Counted from the first letter of the stretch, positions 15,043-24,807 are shown. The stretch is 64,000 bases of DNA from Paenibacillus sp. LS1 (GCF_026013365.1 NZ_JAPDOE010000001.1:1364001-1428000), one strand, 5' to 3'. The notes: generated by a model from the sequence alone, not told the origin. Translations and numbers: made by a program.

Positions 15043-15843
15043 CTAGATGCGCATGAGTTGCCTGAATTCTTTGACTTTACCACGACTCACAGGTACTTCA
15101 GCTTCCAAATCGCGCAGACGGAGCAGATACGTATTGTTGAACCAAGGTACAATTTCACGGATTTGAGACAGATTTACGACGTATGAACGGTGGCAGCGAA
15201 AGAACGTGTCCTGTGGCAGACGGCTGTGAAAATCCGTAATGCTCACTGGCATGGTGAACTCCCCATTTTTGGTATATACCTTCGTCACTTTCTCTTGCGC
15301 TTCCGCATAGTAGATGTCTGCCGTATCCGTAACAATAATATTGTCATTCCGCAGCAGATTAATTCTTCTGTCCGTATGGGAATTCGTATCTCGTTCTCGT
15401 AACAGTTCCCCCTGCACAGAAGGTCCGTCCGCCAGAGGGGCTAGTCCATCATCAACACGTTGTTCCACCGGTGCATGATCGCGCTTGAATGCGAGCTCCA
15501 GCTTATGGAGCATCGCAGCAATTCGTTTCTCGTCATACGGCTTAAGAATATAATCGAACGCCTCCAACTCAAAGGCTTCTGCCGCATGTTCCTTGTACGC
15601 CGTAGTAAAAACAATATAGGGTTTCGTTGCAAACTTCCCAATATGATGGGCAAGCATCATGCCGTCCAGCGAGGGAATATTGATATCGAGAAAAATCACG
15701 TCAACTTCTTGTTCCTGCAAAAATTTCAGTACATCCAGCCCGTCTTCAAGACGATCGACCACCTCAATCTGACTATGTTCCTGGATTAAGTAATTCAATT
15801 CCTCGCTTGCCAGAATCTCGTCTTCCACAATAAGTGCTCTCAT
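15043..15843 (-). CDS. lytT: LytTR-family response regulator
   Basis: 266 residues. The N-terminal receiver (1-120) has the acidic pair in VEDE, phosphoacceptor Asp53 in DVIFLDINIPSLDG and Lys in YILKPYD. A variable acidic linker (about 128-155) leads to a C-terminal LytTR DNA-binding domain: IYYAEAQEKVTKVYT, FFRCHRSYVVNLSQIREI and VPVSRGKVKEFRQLM. It is encoded 10 bp downstream of lytS and begins with ATG 15843 inside GGTGATGATGG context. LytT regulators bind paired repeats in front of transporter or murein-hydrolase genes; the nearest plausible target is the OFA transporter gene downstream. I could not identify its binding repeats by eye. Confidence 0.9.
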   Translation of the reverse strand: MRALIVEDEILASEELNYLIQEHSQIEVVDRLEDGLDVLKFLQEQEVDVIFLDINIPSLDGMMLAHHIGKFATKPYIVFTTAYKEHAAEAFELEAFDYILKPYDEKRIAAMLHKLELAFKRDHAPVEQRVDDGLAPLADGPSVQGELLRERDTNSHTDRRINLLRNDNIIVTDTADIYYAEAQEKVTKVYTKNGEFTMPVSITDFHSRLPQDTFFRCHRSYVVNLSQIREIVPWFNNTYLLRLRDLEAEVPVSRGKVKEFRQLMRI

Positions 15844-15853
15844 TGATCCATCA

Positions 15854-17521
15854 TCACCTTGTTACGACATCTCCTTTGGGCACATCAAATAAAATATCTG
15901 TTCCTTGTTCCAGTCTTGTAATGGTTACACCTTGTCCGTAGATAAGCTTGACCCGGCGATGCACATTATACAGCCCGATCTGGTTACCCGGCATACGGTC
16001 ATGGTAGACACGCTCAATAATGTCTGCACTGATGCCTGCCCCTGTATCACTGACACTGATTCGTACAAACTCTGGATAATCCTGTACCCGAATTCGAACA
16101 GTTCCGGGTCCTTTCACCTTGAGAATGCCATGAATAATTGCATTTTCGACGAGCGGCTGGATAACAAGACTAGGAATATGCACCGCGACCTCATCAATGT
16201 CATAAATCACGTTAAGTCGGCTGCCGAAGCGAGCTTTTTCAATTTCCACATAATTACGGACCTGCTCCAACTCCTTATGAATATCGATTAACTCATCCGA
16301 CAGCTCCAGATTGTAGCGCATGTACCCGGAGAGATTCACAATCAGCTCCCGTGCCCGATCCGGTTTGGTTCGGATGGATGAAGCAATCGCATTCAGCGCA
16401 TTAAACAGAAAATGAGGATGGATGGTTGTCTGTAATGCACGCAGCTCTGCTTTGTTGGCAGCGGCCTTGATCTCCTCTACCCGCGATACCTCCATCTGGG
16501 TTGAGATGATCTGCGACAGACCTACAGCCATCGTTTGCAAAGGATACGTAATTTTGTACGCTTTGCGATAATAGATTTTGAGGGCACCTGTAATGTCTCC
16601 TCGTTCTTTGAGCGGAATGATTAACAGCGAGTGGATATCAGGTGTTTTTTCATCAATGACATCATTACTAATCGTAATCTCCCCGCTGGATATAGTCTTC
16701 TTTGTCATCTCACTTATAATTTCATTACCGATATGATATCGTTCCTCACCAAATCCTACATACGCCAGTACATTCCGAGTATCCGTAATTGCAACCGCAT
16801 CAGCCTGAATATCCTCCTGAATAATCCGGCAGATCTTGCGCAGAGACTCCTCATCAATGGAACGGAAATACGGCAAGGTCTTGTTCGCAATCTCCAGCGC
16901 CAGCTTGGCCTGACGAGCTGCAATCATCTCCTTTTCCCCTTCCACACTCTGCACCAGGAGCACAATCAGTCCAATATTGACTTCACCCAGAATCATAGGC
17001 AGCGCAATCTGCGAAACAATATCGGCACCCAGTGGATCGGGATAGGAAAATAGCAGAATCAATAACATCGTCAGCGCTTCAATGATCATTCCGGCACCAA
17101 TACCGATGATCCATCGCTTGGGCTTTGGCGTGTACTTATGTATATATCCAGAGACCAGACCTGCCAGGATACTCGTGATCAGACACGGTATAGCTGTAAC
17201 TCCATCCATATCAATTAAATACCGATGCACCCCGGAGACAATACCCGTAATAATACCCACAGGCGCTCCGAACAAAATACCACCCGATAACACGGCGATG
17301 ATCCGCACATTCACCAGTGAACCTTCAACATTAATGCCCGTATACGTTCCGAAGATGGCAAAAGCACAGAATAACAAGGTAACCGCAATATACTCCTGCC
17401 ACCTTAATTTCCCCTTTTGCAGAATCTGCCTAAACCTCGGCACCCTCGACAGAAAGAATAAAAATATAATCAACAGCGCCGCCCGTTCAAATAAACCCAG
17501 CAGCATCGTAAACATCTCCAA
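15854..17521 (-). CDS. lytS: LytS-family sensor histidine kinase
   Basis: About 555 residues from TTG 17521. Architecture in order: 5TM-5TMR_LYT membrane sensor (about 1-195), with the family motif [22 protein letters not shown]; a GAF-like domain (about 210-345); a His_kinase domain with the phosphoacceptor His in [16 protein letters not shown]; and a HATPase domain ([21 protein letters not shown]). Partner of the adjacent LytT. Start choice: TTG 17521 lies 8 nt after GGAGG and yields [16 protein letters not shown], matching the usual LytS N-terminus; the longer frame to 17596 has no ribosome site. The upstream divergent region (17522-17812) holds no other gene. Confidence 0.9.
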   Translation of the reverse strand: MEMFTMLLGLFERAALLIIFLFFLSRVPRFRQILQKGKLRWQEYIAVTLLFCAFAIFGTYTGINVEGSLVNVRIIAVLSGGILFGAPVGIITGIVSGVHRYLIDMDGVTAIPCLITSILAGLVSGYIHKYTPKPKRWIIGIGAGMIIEALTMLLILLFSYPDPLGADIVSQIALPMILGEVNIGLIVLLVQSVEGEKEMIAARQAKLALEIANKTLPYFRSIDEESLRKICRIIQEDIQADAVAITDTRNVLAYVGFGEERYHIGNEIISEMTKKTISSGEITISNDVIDEKTPDIHSLLIIPLKERGDITGALKIYYRKAYKITYPLQTMAVGLSQIISTQMEVSRVEEIKAAANKAELRALQTTIHPHFLFNALNAIASSIRTKPDRARELIVNLSGYMRYNLELSDELIDIHKELEQVRNYVEIEKARFGSRLNVIYDIDEVAVHIPSLVIQPLVENAIIHGILKVKGPGTVRIRVQDYPEFVRISVSDTGAGISADIIERVYHDRMPGNQIGLYNVHRRVKLIYGQGVTITRLEQGTDILFDVPKGDVVTR

Positions 17522-17726
17522 TCGTACTTCCTCCACATCTGTCTGATATAAATGCATCCCGACACAGCTACGCTCTTGACGAAACATCCATGACATCGAT
17601 CGCTTCTGCTCGTATGCAACAGTTTACCGCTCCCCTCAGAGGAAAGCAAAGTCCATCCTGTGAAAATACATCAACTATACTGCACTGTACCCTATAAAGG
17701 TTCATCCCTTAACTTCTATGAAAATG

Positions 17727-17755
17727 TCCGACTCCAGAAAAACCTATGTTATAAT
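17727..17755 (+). promoter_or_regulatory. Possible promoter of the small membrane protein gene
   Basis: A perfect TATAAT is at 17750-17755, preceded by TATGT (extended -10-like). The -35 region at the right distance (TCCGAC, 17727-17732) is weak. It is about 58 bp before the start codon at 17813. Confidence 0.35.
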
Positions 17756-17812
17756 TAGTTGTCATGTTATTCCAATTATTCAGTGAAAATTAATACAGAA
17801 AGGTGTTCATGC

Positions 17813-18077
17813 ATGCTTGCCATTCTACTCCTGGGTTCACTTCTGCTCTTTAGTTTTTTTATGGTGCACCCTATACTTTATCTCCCAACGAAGCCAACAC
17901 CCCGATCGCTCATCGGCGATTGTCCTGCGAATAATCTTAAGCATTTCAACTCTGGCACTCATCGTTCAAGTCTACAACCTTAATGGAAACCCGTATAACA
18001 ACATTTTAATATTAATATTTATCGCTTCATTAATAGCCACTCGTTCTTTTAGCAGTACGAACAAAACAGATAAATAA
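17813..18077 (+). pseudogene. Small two- or three-helix membrane protein interrupted by a frameshift
   Basis: ATG 17813 has AAAGGTG 7 nt upstream and opens a hydrophobic N-terminus (MLAILLLGSLLLFSFFMVHP) running to PTKPTP. In this frame the remainder becomes hydrophilic and stops early at about 17983. The +1 frame carries on with AIVLRIILSISTLALIVQVY and NILILIFIASLIATRSF, two further membrane helices, ending at 18077. A single-base slip at the CCCC run (17900-17903) joins the two halves into one protein of about 87 residues. Whether this is decay, sequencing error or recoding cannot be told from the sequence. Family not recognised. Confidence 0.6.
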
Positions 18078-18125
18078 AAACAATAGGCCATGGCAGGCTC
18101 TATACTATCTGAAACTAATCCAAAA

Positions 18126-18153
18126 AGGCCAACCAGACGTTCCTGGTTGACCT
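18126..18153 (-). terminator. Terminator of the GH78/ABC operon
   Basis: On the minus strand AGGTCAACCAG pairs with CTGGTTGGCCT (one G-T mismatch position) around a 6-nt loop and is followed by TTTTTGG. It lies just after the glycosidase stop and may also end the plus-strand small gene. Confidence 0.75.
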
Positions 18154-18164
18154 CAAGTCCAAAA

Positions 18165-19718
18165 TTATGAAAAATTTCGCCTGATAAAATAACTTGGTGT
18201 ACAGCTCCAAGCATGGCAATAACTGTTGACCAAATTGCTACCATAAGGAGAATACGTTTTGTCGTCCGGGTCGTAGAGCTCCCAGAAAGTGTCCGCTCCA
18301 TCCTTCAGCATACCGCCCCAATACCTTCGGATCTGCTCCAATGCCTTCTCCTCTGCCCCGCACATAATTAATGCATCAACATAATGATGAACCATGTATG
18401 GTGTGGTCATGCCAATAGCTTCTCCGTTACTTGTTAATCGATCAAGTAATTGCCGAGCCGCCGGAGCATCCATGATTTCAGCCAGAACCATCCACACTTG
18501 CGATGCCCAGGATACCTGTCTTTTTTCACCACTGACGAAGAAGCCCTGTTCACCATCCCACAGATATGTGAGGGCTGCTTGCTCAGCGTCTTTGATGTGT
18601 GCGTTAATCCATTCCTCATACTCCGGCAGCCCTAGTTCTTTGGCAATCGACCTTCCCCTTTTCATACTATAGATGAGAACTGCCTGAGCACCGGCCTGTT
18701 TATTTAGTTCTTCATGCCAGTCCAGAAAACAATACCACGTATCGTCATCCTGCACGATGCCCCGATCATCAAGCCGACTCAGTGAAATGTCAATCTGTTC
18801 TCGAGCCACCGGCCAAAGTTCTTCCAGCGTTTTCCTGTCCTTGGTAGCTTCAAAATAGTCCCATAACGTCGCAATAAATAACAACGCATAGTCATATAGG
18901 TAAATATCGTCCACGTACGGTTCCGGTTGTTCGTACAAACAGGCTCCTACCTGCCCGCCTTCCAATCGTGTTCCGGCAAAGAGATACAGACAACGCTTGA
19001 CGAGATCATTACAGCCGAATGTTTCATAATTGACGAGGGACTGAAGGCGAAGATCCCCAATCCATAAACGTCGATCACGCTTCGGCCCATCTTCGAATAC
19101 CGTCTGCATGCAATCCCGAAGTGTCTTCACGGACACGCGATCCATTTCCACCAGCTCCGTGTCGATACCTTCAGGCAATTGAGGTACTGATCCTATGTCT
19201 GCTGAAGTCACCGTCATGCAATATATATCGTTAATTCGAATATCGTAACGGATCGACGTTTCTACGACCTCGATTTTCAGATACCGAAAGGCATAGCGAC
19301 GGTCCAGTGTTAGCGTTCCGGGTAAGACATCCACATTCACAATCTCATCCTGAAGCCACGAACGGCTAAGCCAACCCGAATATGCTGCAAAATCCTCACA
19401 GACCTCACAGGGCATTTCTCCAAATGTGAGCTTCAATCTGAGAGGTGCATCTGCATTACTGCGCTCGTTAAGAAGCGACAAGGTCAAATAGCCGACGAGA
19501 TGCTCCCCGAAATCCAGCGTAACACTGTCTCCCTTGCACAGCACTTGATCCGATAAGTGTTCTGCTAAGCCGAGTGGCTCGATACGCCATCCCTGAAAAG
19601 CCGCTGTATCCGGAACTGCGCTCACGATATGTTCCGGATAGACCTTTTGCTGGCGAAGCTCCGGGATCAGCCCTTGGGCCTTCTCCAGCCAGGCTGTGTT
19701 TATCACTTTTTCACGCAT
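18165..19718 (-). CDS. GH78-like alpha-L-rhamnosidase-type six-hairpin glycosidase
   Basis: 517 residues, cytoplasmic (no signal peptide). Residues 1-160 form a beta-rich domain (SVTLDFGEHLVGYLTLSLLN, FRYLKIEVVE) like the jelly-roll domain of bacterial alpha-L-rhamnosidases. Residues 190-515 are an (alpha/alpha)6 barrel. FEDGPKRDRRLWIGDLRLQS matches the catalytic loop that reads D.P.R.er..W.GDaq in GH78, and the protein closes with NSYCHAWSCTPSYFIRR. It is shorter than full multi-domain GH78 enzymes. Last gene of the importer operon, with GGAGG 7 nt before ATG 19718 overlapping the permease stop region. The operon probably imports a plant- or pectin-derived oligosaccharide that this enzyme then deglycosylates (inference). 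Confidence 0.85.
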   Translation of the reverse strand: MREKVINTAWLEKAQGLIPELRQQKVYPEHIVSAVPDTAAFQGWRIEPLGLAEHLSDQVLCKGDSVTLDFGEHLVGYLTLSLLNERSNADAPLRLKLTFGEMPCEVCEDFAAYSGWLSRSWLQDEIVNVDVLPGTLTLDRRYAFRYLKIEVVETSIRYDIRINDIYCMTVTSADIGSVPQLPEGIDTELVEMDRVSVKTLRDCMQTVFEDGPKRDRRLWIGDLRLQSLVNYETFGCNDLVKRCLYLFAGTRLEGGQVGACLYEQPEPYVDDIYLYDYALLFIATLWDYFEATKDRKTLEELWPVAREQIDISLSRLDDRGIVQDDDTWYCFLDWHEELNKQAGAQAVLIYSMKRGRSIAKELGLPEYEEWINAHIKDAEQAALTYLWDGEQGFFVSGEKRQVSWASQVWMVLAEIMDAPAARQLLDRLTSNGEAIGMTTPYMVHHYVDALIMCGAEEKALEQIRRYWGGMLKDGADTFWELYDPDDKTYSPYGSNLVNSYCHAWSCTPSYFIRRNFS

Positions 19719-19730
19719 TACAATGCCTCC

Positions 19731-20567
19731 TTATCCTTTGACCGCCCCAACGGTCATGCCACCGATAAAGTATTTTTGCAGGAACAGAAACGCCAGTAGC
19801 AACGGTAGTGCGCACAGAAAACACGCTGCAAACAGGACATTCCACTGCGTGGGGTTTTGCTGATCACCCAAAAATCCGAGCATGGCCAGCGGTAACGGTG
19901 AATCTCCTGCGCTGGAAATAAAGATCATATTGAAGAAATAATCGTTCCAGATCCAGACACCTTGCGTAATAATGACCGATACCGTTACCGGAATGAGCAA
20001 AGGGAACACGACGGTCCAGAACCGTTGGAATAATCCCGCCCCGTCGATGTGCGCCGCTTCTTCTACCTCCTCAGGCACACCGCTTCGAATGAAGCCCGTG
20101 TACAGGAAAGTTGAAAACGGCAAACTGCACGTAATGAACATGAAAATAGGCGTATATTGATTCGTTGGAATATGCAGCGCATTAATCATTTGCACGATCG
20201 GTATCAATACCATTTGCGCAGGTACCACGAGTCCGGACAAAAAAAACAAATACATGAACTTACTTAGCTTTGTTTTCAAACGGGCCATCGGGTAGGACGC
20301 CATCGCCGCAAACAGGACAACGAAAACGACCGATACCCCGGTTAACACCACGCTGTTCCATAGCGCTTCCGGAAAGTGCATGCGGTCGAAGGCAGCCTTG
20401 TAACTTCCAAAGGACATCTCCCGGAACAGGACCAGCGGATTCGTGTTGTTGCTTGGATCTCGAAGTGATGTCGAAAAGGCAATAATCAAAGGAATCAGGT
20501 TCAATGCCATCACTAACAACACGACGACCTGAACGGATCCTTTCCCCAATACTTTACGAAGCGTCAT
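19731..20567 (-). CDS. Sugar ABC transporter permease (MalG/YurM/LplC type)
   Basis: 278 residues, six transmembrane helices. The inner-membrane ABC permease signature is EEAAHIDGAGLFQRFWTVVFPLLIP (EAA loop, about residues 175-199), which contacts the ATPase. N-terminus shows the usual LIPLIIAFSTSLRD. Its ATG overlaps the stop of the partner permease by 4 bp (ATGA). No ATP-binding subunit is encoded in the operon; such CUT1 importers normally share a distant MsmX-type ATPase. Forms the channel with the other permease and receives substrate from the lipoprotein encoded at 21528-22859. Confidence 0.92.
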   Translation of the reverse strand: MTLRKVLGKGSVQVVVLLVMALNLIPLIIAFSTSLRDPSNNTNPLVLFREMSFGSYKAAFDRMHFPEALWNSVVLTGVSVVFVVLFAAMASYPMARLKTKLSKFMYLFFLSGLVVPAQMVLIPIVQMINALHIPTNQYTPIFMFITCSLPFSTFLYTGFIRSGVPEEVEEAAHIDGAGLFQRFWTVVFPLLIPVTVSVIITQGVWIWNDYFFNMIFISSAGDSPLPLAMLGFLGDQQNPTQWNVLFAACFLCALPLLLAFLFLQKYFIGGMTVGAVKG

Positions 20568-21442
20568 GCCGACACCTCCCGTTTGTTCATTTTCAGGACA
20601 AAGACAGCGGTAATGACGATAATCACGGCAAAGGAAATGACGCCAAGAGCCGAAGCTTTACCAAAGAGCTGTTCGGTAAAGGCCATCTTGTAGATGGTAT
20701 AAATCAGCGTGTTGGTAGCCGTGCCGGGACCGCCATTCGTCATGATAAACGGGAAGTCGAACGCTTTGAGTCCATTGATCAAACTTAACGTCACGTTGAT
20801 TGTAATTGCTGTTGCCAGCAATGGAATCTTCACATGTCGTAGCAATCTCCATGAGCCGCAGCCATCAATCCGTCCGGCTTCCAACAAGTCGCTCGGAACA
20901 GTCTGTAGTCCTGCGAGGAAGATAATCATTGTCGTTCCGATCGTCTTCCAGATTTCCACGAAGATAATAGAATACAGCGCGGTCGAGTAATCACCCAGGA
21001 AATTCAGTTCATTTGCGATACCCAGTTTATCGAGAAAGGAAGAAATCAGCCCGTAATCCGGCATATAGACGTAACTCCACAAAAATCCGACGACGATGGC
21101 ACTGAACAATGTGGGAATATACGCCAGGGAACGGTAAATCCCGGTTCCTCTTATTTTCATGTTTAACAGCAATGCCATTGCTAAACCGATGATATTGCCA
21201 GCTATAACGGTGACGAACGTATAGATCAGTGTATTTTTCAAAGAAATGCCTAGGATGTCGCTGCGGAACAATTCCTTATAGTTGTCGAAACCGATATAGT
21301 TATAGGCTTGGGCGTACCCGTTATAGTCCGTTATACTGTACTGGAACAACCGCAGGATCGGGAAGATCCAGAAGGTCAGGTAGAAGATCAATGCCGGCAA
21401 AGCAAACCAGTACATGGACTTTTTCATTACAGTAGAGCTCAT
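20564..21442 (-). CDS. Sugar ABC transporter permease (MalF/YurN/LplB type)
   Basis: 292 residues with six transmembrane helices. LLEAGRIDGCGSWRLLRHVKIPLLA is the EAA loop. The ends match CUT1 permeases: YWFALPALIFYLTFWIFPILRLF at the start and FAVIIVITAVFVLKMNKREV at the finish. Start at ATG 21442, 9 nt after AAAGGA; the frame extends further upstream without a ribosome site. Partner of the downstream permease. Confidence 0.92.
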   Translation of the reverse strand: MSSTVMKKSMYWFALPALIFYLTFWIFPILRLFQYSITDYNGYAQAYNYIGFDNYKELFRSDILGISLKNTLIYTFVTVIAGNIIGLAMALLLNMKIRGTGIYRSLAYIPTLFSAIVVGFLWSYVYMPDYGLISSFLDKLGIANELNFLGDYSTALYSIIFVEIWKTIGTTMIIFLAGLQTVPSDLLEAGRIDGCGSWRLLRHVKIPLLATAITINVTLSLINGLKAFDFPFIMTNGGPGTATNTLIYTIYKMAFTEQLFGKASALGVISFAVIIVITAVFVLKMNKREVSA

Positions 21443-21527
21443 CCTGCTCCATCCTTTCCAAGAGGGCCTGCGGCAAGGGAAGAAGGACAATCATTCTCCC
21501 CTTTACAGCAGACAGCATCGTTTTGTT

Positions 21528-22859
21528 CTAGTTTTTCCACAGCTCTCTAAACTTGGTTTCCATGGCGTTTGCCACATCTTCTGGTGTTGTTTTCTGTCCA
21601 GCAATAATTTCGGCAAACTTTGCCTGCATGACGTCCGATACTCCGGCTGGCCACATCTGGTTGCTGAAGTAGACGGAATTTCCAGTTTGTTGATAGTTGT
21701 CATTCACTTCCTTAAACAATTCATTTTCAAGTTCTACATCCTTATACACGCTGATGGAACTGTTGGCTTCCACAAATGCTTTGAACAGATCGGATTCACC
21801 ATCGAACAGGTAGTTCAGTACTTCTTTGGCTGCATCCAGGTTTGCCGATTTGGCGTTCAAAGCGTATCCGGCAGATGTTGCAGCAGATACAAACACCGGC
21901 TGTTCCGGCTCGTTACCTGGCAATGAAGCGAATCCGCGGGTAAACTCGGCAGCGCCTTTGGACGTCATGGAGGCATAATCCCATGTTCCCGTAAAGGTCA
22001 TTGCTGCTTTCCCGTCGATAAACAACTGCGCAGATTGGGCACTGCCAATGCCAAGCGAGTTTTTGACGACGTAGTTGTTATCATAGAGCTCTTTGTATTT
22101 AGAAATGGTTTGAATCCACTTTGGATCGGTCAGTGATTTTTCACCGTTCTGCAGTTTTACATCAAAATCCAGTTCATTTGGATACACGACATTGGCTGCG
22201 ATCGGATACATACCGAATTGGATCATCCAAGGATCCTTGTCACCCATCGCAATTGGCGTTACGCCCGCTGCCTGCAACTTTTGGCATAAGTCCAGAAACG
22301 AAGGCCAATCCTTCGGAAACTCGGAATATCCAGCCTGTTGTAACAACTCCTTATTGTAGTACACGCCTAGGAAGTCCAGTCCTTCGGCCACACCGTAAGG
22401 TTTACCCTCATAGGACATATCTTCTTTCGCTCCTTGGCTGATGTTGTCCCAGAACTTCAAATCTGACAGATCTGCTGCAAAGCCAGCCTTTGCAAAATCA
22501 ATGACACCGCCAGCCGCATTCTTCGGAAAAATCCAGAAAATGTCTGGTCCCTGTCCAGCCGCAAGCTTGGTTCGAACAGATGTATTGTATTGGTCATCAG
22601 GCAACTTTTGTACTTCCAAGTTAATGTTCGGGAACTTCTCTTTGACTAAGCGCGGCAAGGTCTCCAGCTCGAAATCCTCTCCCTCGGATGCCTTGTTTCC
22701 CGAAAGCATCATCGTCAACGTAATTGGCTTTTCTGACTCATCTGTACTCCCGTTATTGGTATCCGTACTGCTCCCCTCCTGGCTACTGGAGTTACATGCG
22801 CTCAGAAACATCATGAGGAGTACCAAAGTTAGGGACCACAGCCGTTTTCTTTTTTTCAT
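21528..22859 (-). CDS. Extracellular sugar-binding lipoprotein of the ABC importer
   Basis: 443 residues. Signal peptide MKKRKRLWSLTLVLLMMF with lipobox LSAC (Cys22), so a lipid-anchored surface protein. The mature part is a family 1 solute-binding protein: ITLTMMLSG, KFPNINLEVQKLPDDQYNT, GQGPDIFWIF, GVYYNKELLQQAG, SFLDLCQKLQAAGVTPIAMG and KAAMTFTGTWDYASM are all typical of oligosaccharide binders. Start ATG 22859 has GGGGG about 9 nt upstream; the open frame extends 43 codons further but lacks a ribosome site and would bury the signal peptide. First gene of the importer operon, divergent from the YesM/YesN-type pair across a 131-bp region. Confidence 0.92.
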   Translation of the reverse strand: MKKRKRLWSLTLVLLMMFLSACNSSSQEGSSTDTNNGSTDESEKPITLTMMLSGNKASEGEDFELETLPRLVKEKFPNINLEVQKLPDDQYNTSVRTKLAAGQGPDIFWIFPKNAAGGVIDFAKAGFAADLSDLKFWDNISQGAKEDMSYEGKPYGVAEGLDFLGVYYNKELLQQAGYSEFPKDWPSFLDLCQKLQAAGVTPIAMGDKDPWMIQFGMYPIAANVVYPNELDFDVKLQNGEKSLTDPKWIQTISKYKELYDNNYVVKNSLGIGSAQSAQLFIDGKAAMTFTGTWDYASMTSKGAAEFTRGFASLPGNEPEQPVFVSAATSAGYALNAKSANLDAAKEVLNYLFDGESDLFKAFVEANSSISVYKDVELENELFKEVNDNYQQTGNSVYFSNQMWPAGVSDVMQAKFAEIIAGQKTTPEDVANAMETKFRELWKN

Positions 22860-22895
22860 CTTGTCATTCCCCCAATTCATGTTTATTCTTGCTTT

Positions 22896-22960
22896 GTGCA
22901 CATTCTCATCATACGGTGGGCAAAAGTGCATTTGCTTTGGCTCGTATGGTGCACTATTTT
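22896..22960. promoter_or_regulatory. Divergent control region with a symmetric dyad
   Basis: Symmetric order GTGCAC (22896-22901), CATACG (22910-22915), CGTATG (22943-22948), GTGCAC (22949-22954). A possible sigma-A promoter for the kinase gene, TTGCTT (22932-22937) and TATTTT (22955-22960) with 17-bp spacing, overlaps the right arm. Plausible binding site for the AraC-type regulator encoded at 24808. Confidence 0.4.
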
Positions 22961-22990
22961 TAGAATTGACAAATGGCGGGAGGAGCACGT

Positions 22991-24799
22991 ATGATTCTGT
23001 TCAACATCAAAACTAAACTTTTTCTGGTCCTCGTCCTCGTATCGATCGTGCCAATTATCGTCGTTTCTGTCAGTTCCTATCGCAGTTACACGAAGCTGGT
23101 GAATGAGCAGACCTCTCTCGTGACGTCGACAACTATAGGCAATTCGGTCAAGAGCATGGAGGAAATTTTACAGAACATCGACCGGATCTCCGTCACACTC
23201 CTTCAGCAGTCTTCCAATGCAACCGCTTACAGTACTGTGAGTGACGAACTAATCAAGTTGAACGGTACTAACGACCAATATGAAATCTTCATGATTCGCA
23301 GCAAATTGAAATTGATCTTTGAAAATATTCTGCTTGGCTACAATTACATCAATGGTTTATACCTTTTCACACCAGATGGCAAATGGATAAGCTACGGCAG
23401 TAGCGGGACAGACCTACGTCTCGATTATGTCGCACTTCACGATGAGTGGTATCTGGATACGATCCAGCGTAAAGGCGATTTGTACATTGGTGAGGTTGGC
23501 GTCAAACCTTACATCATTAACGCCAAGGAGTCCATTGGCTTCTCCAGAGCCCTCTACGATCCCAACAACAACGAGTTCCTTGGCGTGTTTATGCTGGATT
23601 GCAGCATGAACATTTTTGACGGTCTGAAACGTAATCCTGCCCCAAGCTTATCCAATCTATATCTAGCGAACGACGCTGGCGAGATCCTGTACTCCACCGA
23701 CGGAAGCAGAATTGGCACTCCTCTCTCCGATTCTCTGGCTGCGGCAACGCATCAAGTCGGCAACAGTTCACAGTACAAATCAATCCAAGATAACATGATG
23801 ACGGTAATCCAAAAGGTTCCTGGCCGCAATTGGAACGTGATTGCCAACATCTCTATGGATCGGCTGTATGAGGAGTACAACATCTCGCAGAAGTTGCTGT
23901 TATACGTGGCCGTAAGCTGTGCCGTCATTTTCCTGCTACTTTCCTTTTTCTTGTCCAACCTGATTACCAAACCCATCATCGAATTGACCAAACTGATGCG
24001 CAAAACCAAATCTCATCGTTTTGTGACCATCAAGCCTCAAGTAACGAGGCAAGTCGACGAAATCGGAATCCTTTACCATGAGTTCAACAAAATGATGAAA
24101 GACATCGATACGCATATCCGAGAAAGTTACCAGAATAAAATCCTCATGCTGGACTCCCAGATGAAGGCATTGGAAGCACAGATCAACTCCCATTTCCTCT
24201 ACAATACGCTGGAGTCGATTAATAGCATTGCTGAGATCGAAGAAGTCGAGAGTATTGTGGTGATGACCAAGTCACTTGGGGACATGTTCCGCTACAGCAT
24301 CAAAACGGACAGCGAACTGGTCGCGGTCAGCGAAGAACTCCAGCATGTAGAAAACTACATGGCCATCCAGCAGATTCGGTACGGTGACAAGTTCGCGTTC
24401 AACCTGAATGTGGACCCGGAAATTCGGAGTCGTCGCATGCTGAAGCTTCTGTTGCAACCACTCGTGGAAAATGCCATCTATCACGGGTTGGAGAACAAAC
24501 GTGGGAAGGGTTCAGTCACCATTACCGGTTTGTTTCAAGGGGACAGCATCGTGTTCGAGATCTGGGACGATGGCGTGGGCATGTCCTCAACACAAGCGGA
24601 AGAACTTCGACAATTGCTCCAGCAGCCACCTGAATTCGTCGCCGTTGGTCAAAGGCATAAACAAAGCATCGGCATCAAAAACGTGCATTCACGAATTGCT
24701 TTGTATTACGGAGAGGGTTACGGCCTTTCGTTTCATACCGATTTGAATACAGGAACTCGAATTACAATCGAAATTCCGGCCAATTGGGAAAAGAGGTGA
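22991..24799 (+). CDS. YesM-type sensor histidine kinase
   Basis: 602 residues. One N-terminal transmembrane helix (about 10-31), an extracellular Cache-like sensor domain (about 35-285), a second helix (about 300-320, LLYVAVSCAVIFLLLSFFL), a HAMP domain, then His_kinase with phosphoacceptor His401 in INSHFLYNTLESI, and a HATPase domain ([38 protein letters not shown]). ATG 22991 follows GGGAGGAG by about 5-8 nt; an in-frame ATG at 22973 has no site. It ends 8 bp before the regulator gene. Such kinases sense sugars or the loaded binding protein, and the divergent importer operon is the natural target. Confidence 0.92.
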   Translation: MILFNIKTKLFLVLVLVSIVPIIVVSVSSYRSYTKLVNEQTSLVTSTTIGNSVKSMEEILQNIDRISVTLLQQSSNATAYSTVSDELIKLNGTNDQYEIFMIRSKLKLIFENILLGYNYINGLYLFTPDGKWISYGSSGTDLRLDYVALHDEWYLDTIQRKGDLYIGEVGVKPYIINAKESIGFSRALYDPNNNEFLGVFMLDCSMNIFDGLKRNPAPSLSNLYLANDAGEILYSTDGSRIGTPLSDSLAAATHQVGNSSQYKSIQDNMMTVIQKVPGRNWNVIANISMDRLYEEYNISQKLLLYVAVSCAVIFLLLSFFLSNLITKPIIELTKLMRKTKSHRFVTIKPQVTRQVDEIGILYHEFNKMMKDIDTHIRESYQNKILMLDSQMKALEAQINSHFLYNTLESINSIAEIEEVESIVVMTKSLGDMFRYSIKTDSELVAVSEELQHVENYMAIQQIRYGDKFAFNLNVDPEIRSRRMLKLLLQPLVENAIYHGLENKRGKGSVTITGLFQGDSIVFEIWDDGVGMSSTQAEELRQLLQQPPEFVAVGQRHKQSIGIKNVHSRIALYYGEGYGLSFHTDLNTGTRITIEIPANWEKR

Positions 24800-24807
24800 C
24801 CAAAGAG

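Noticed and set aside
18126..18153. Inverted repeat considered as an operator
   Set aside because: A T-run follows on the minus strand directly after the operon's last stop codon, so a terminator is the simpler reading.
17972..18301. 109-codon minus-strand hydrophobic frame
   Set aside because: It overlaps the end of the GH78-like gene, the terminator and the C-terminal half of the plus-strand small membrane protein; its hydrophobicity mirrors those sequences and no ribosome site is present.
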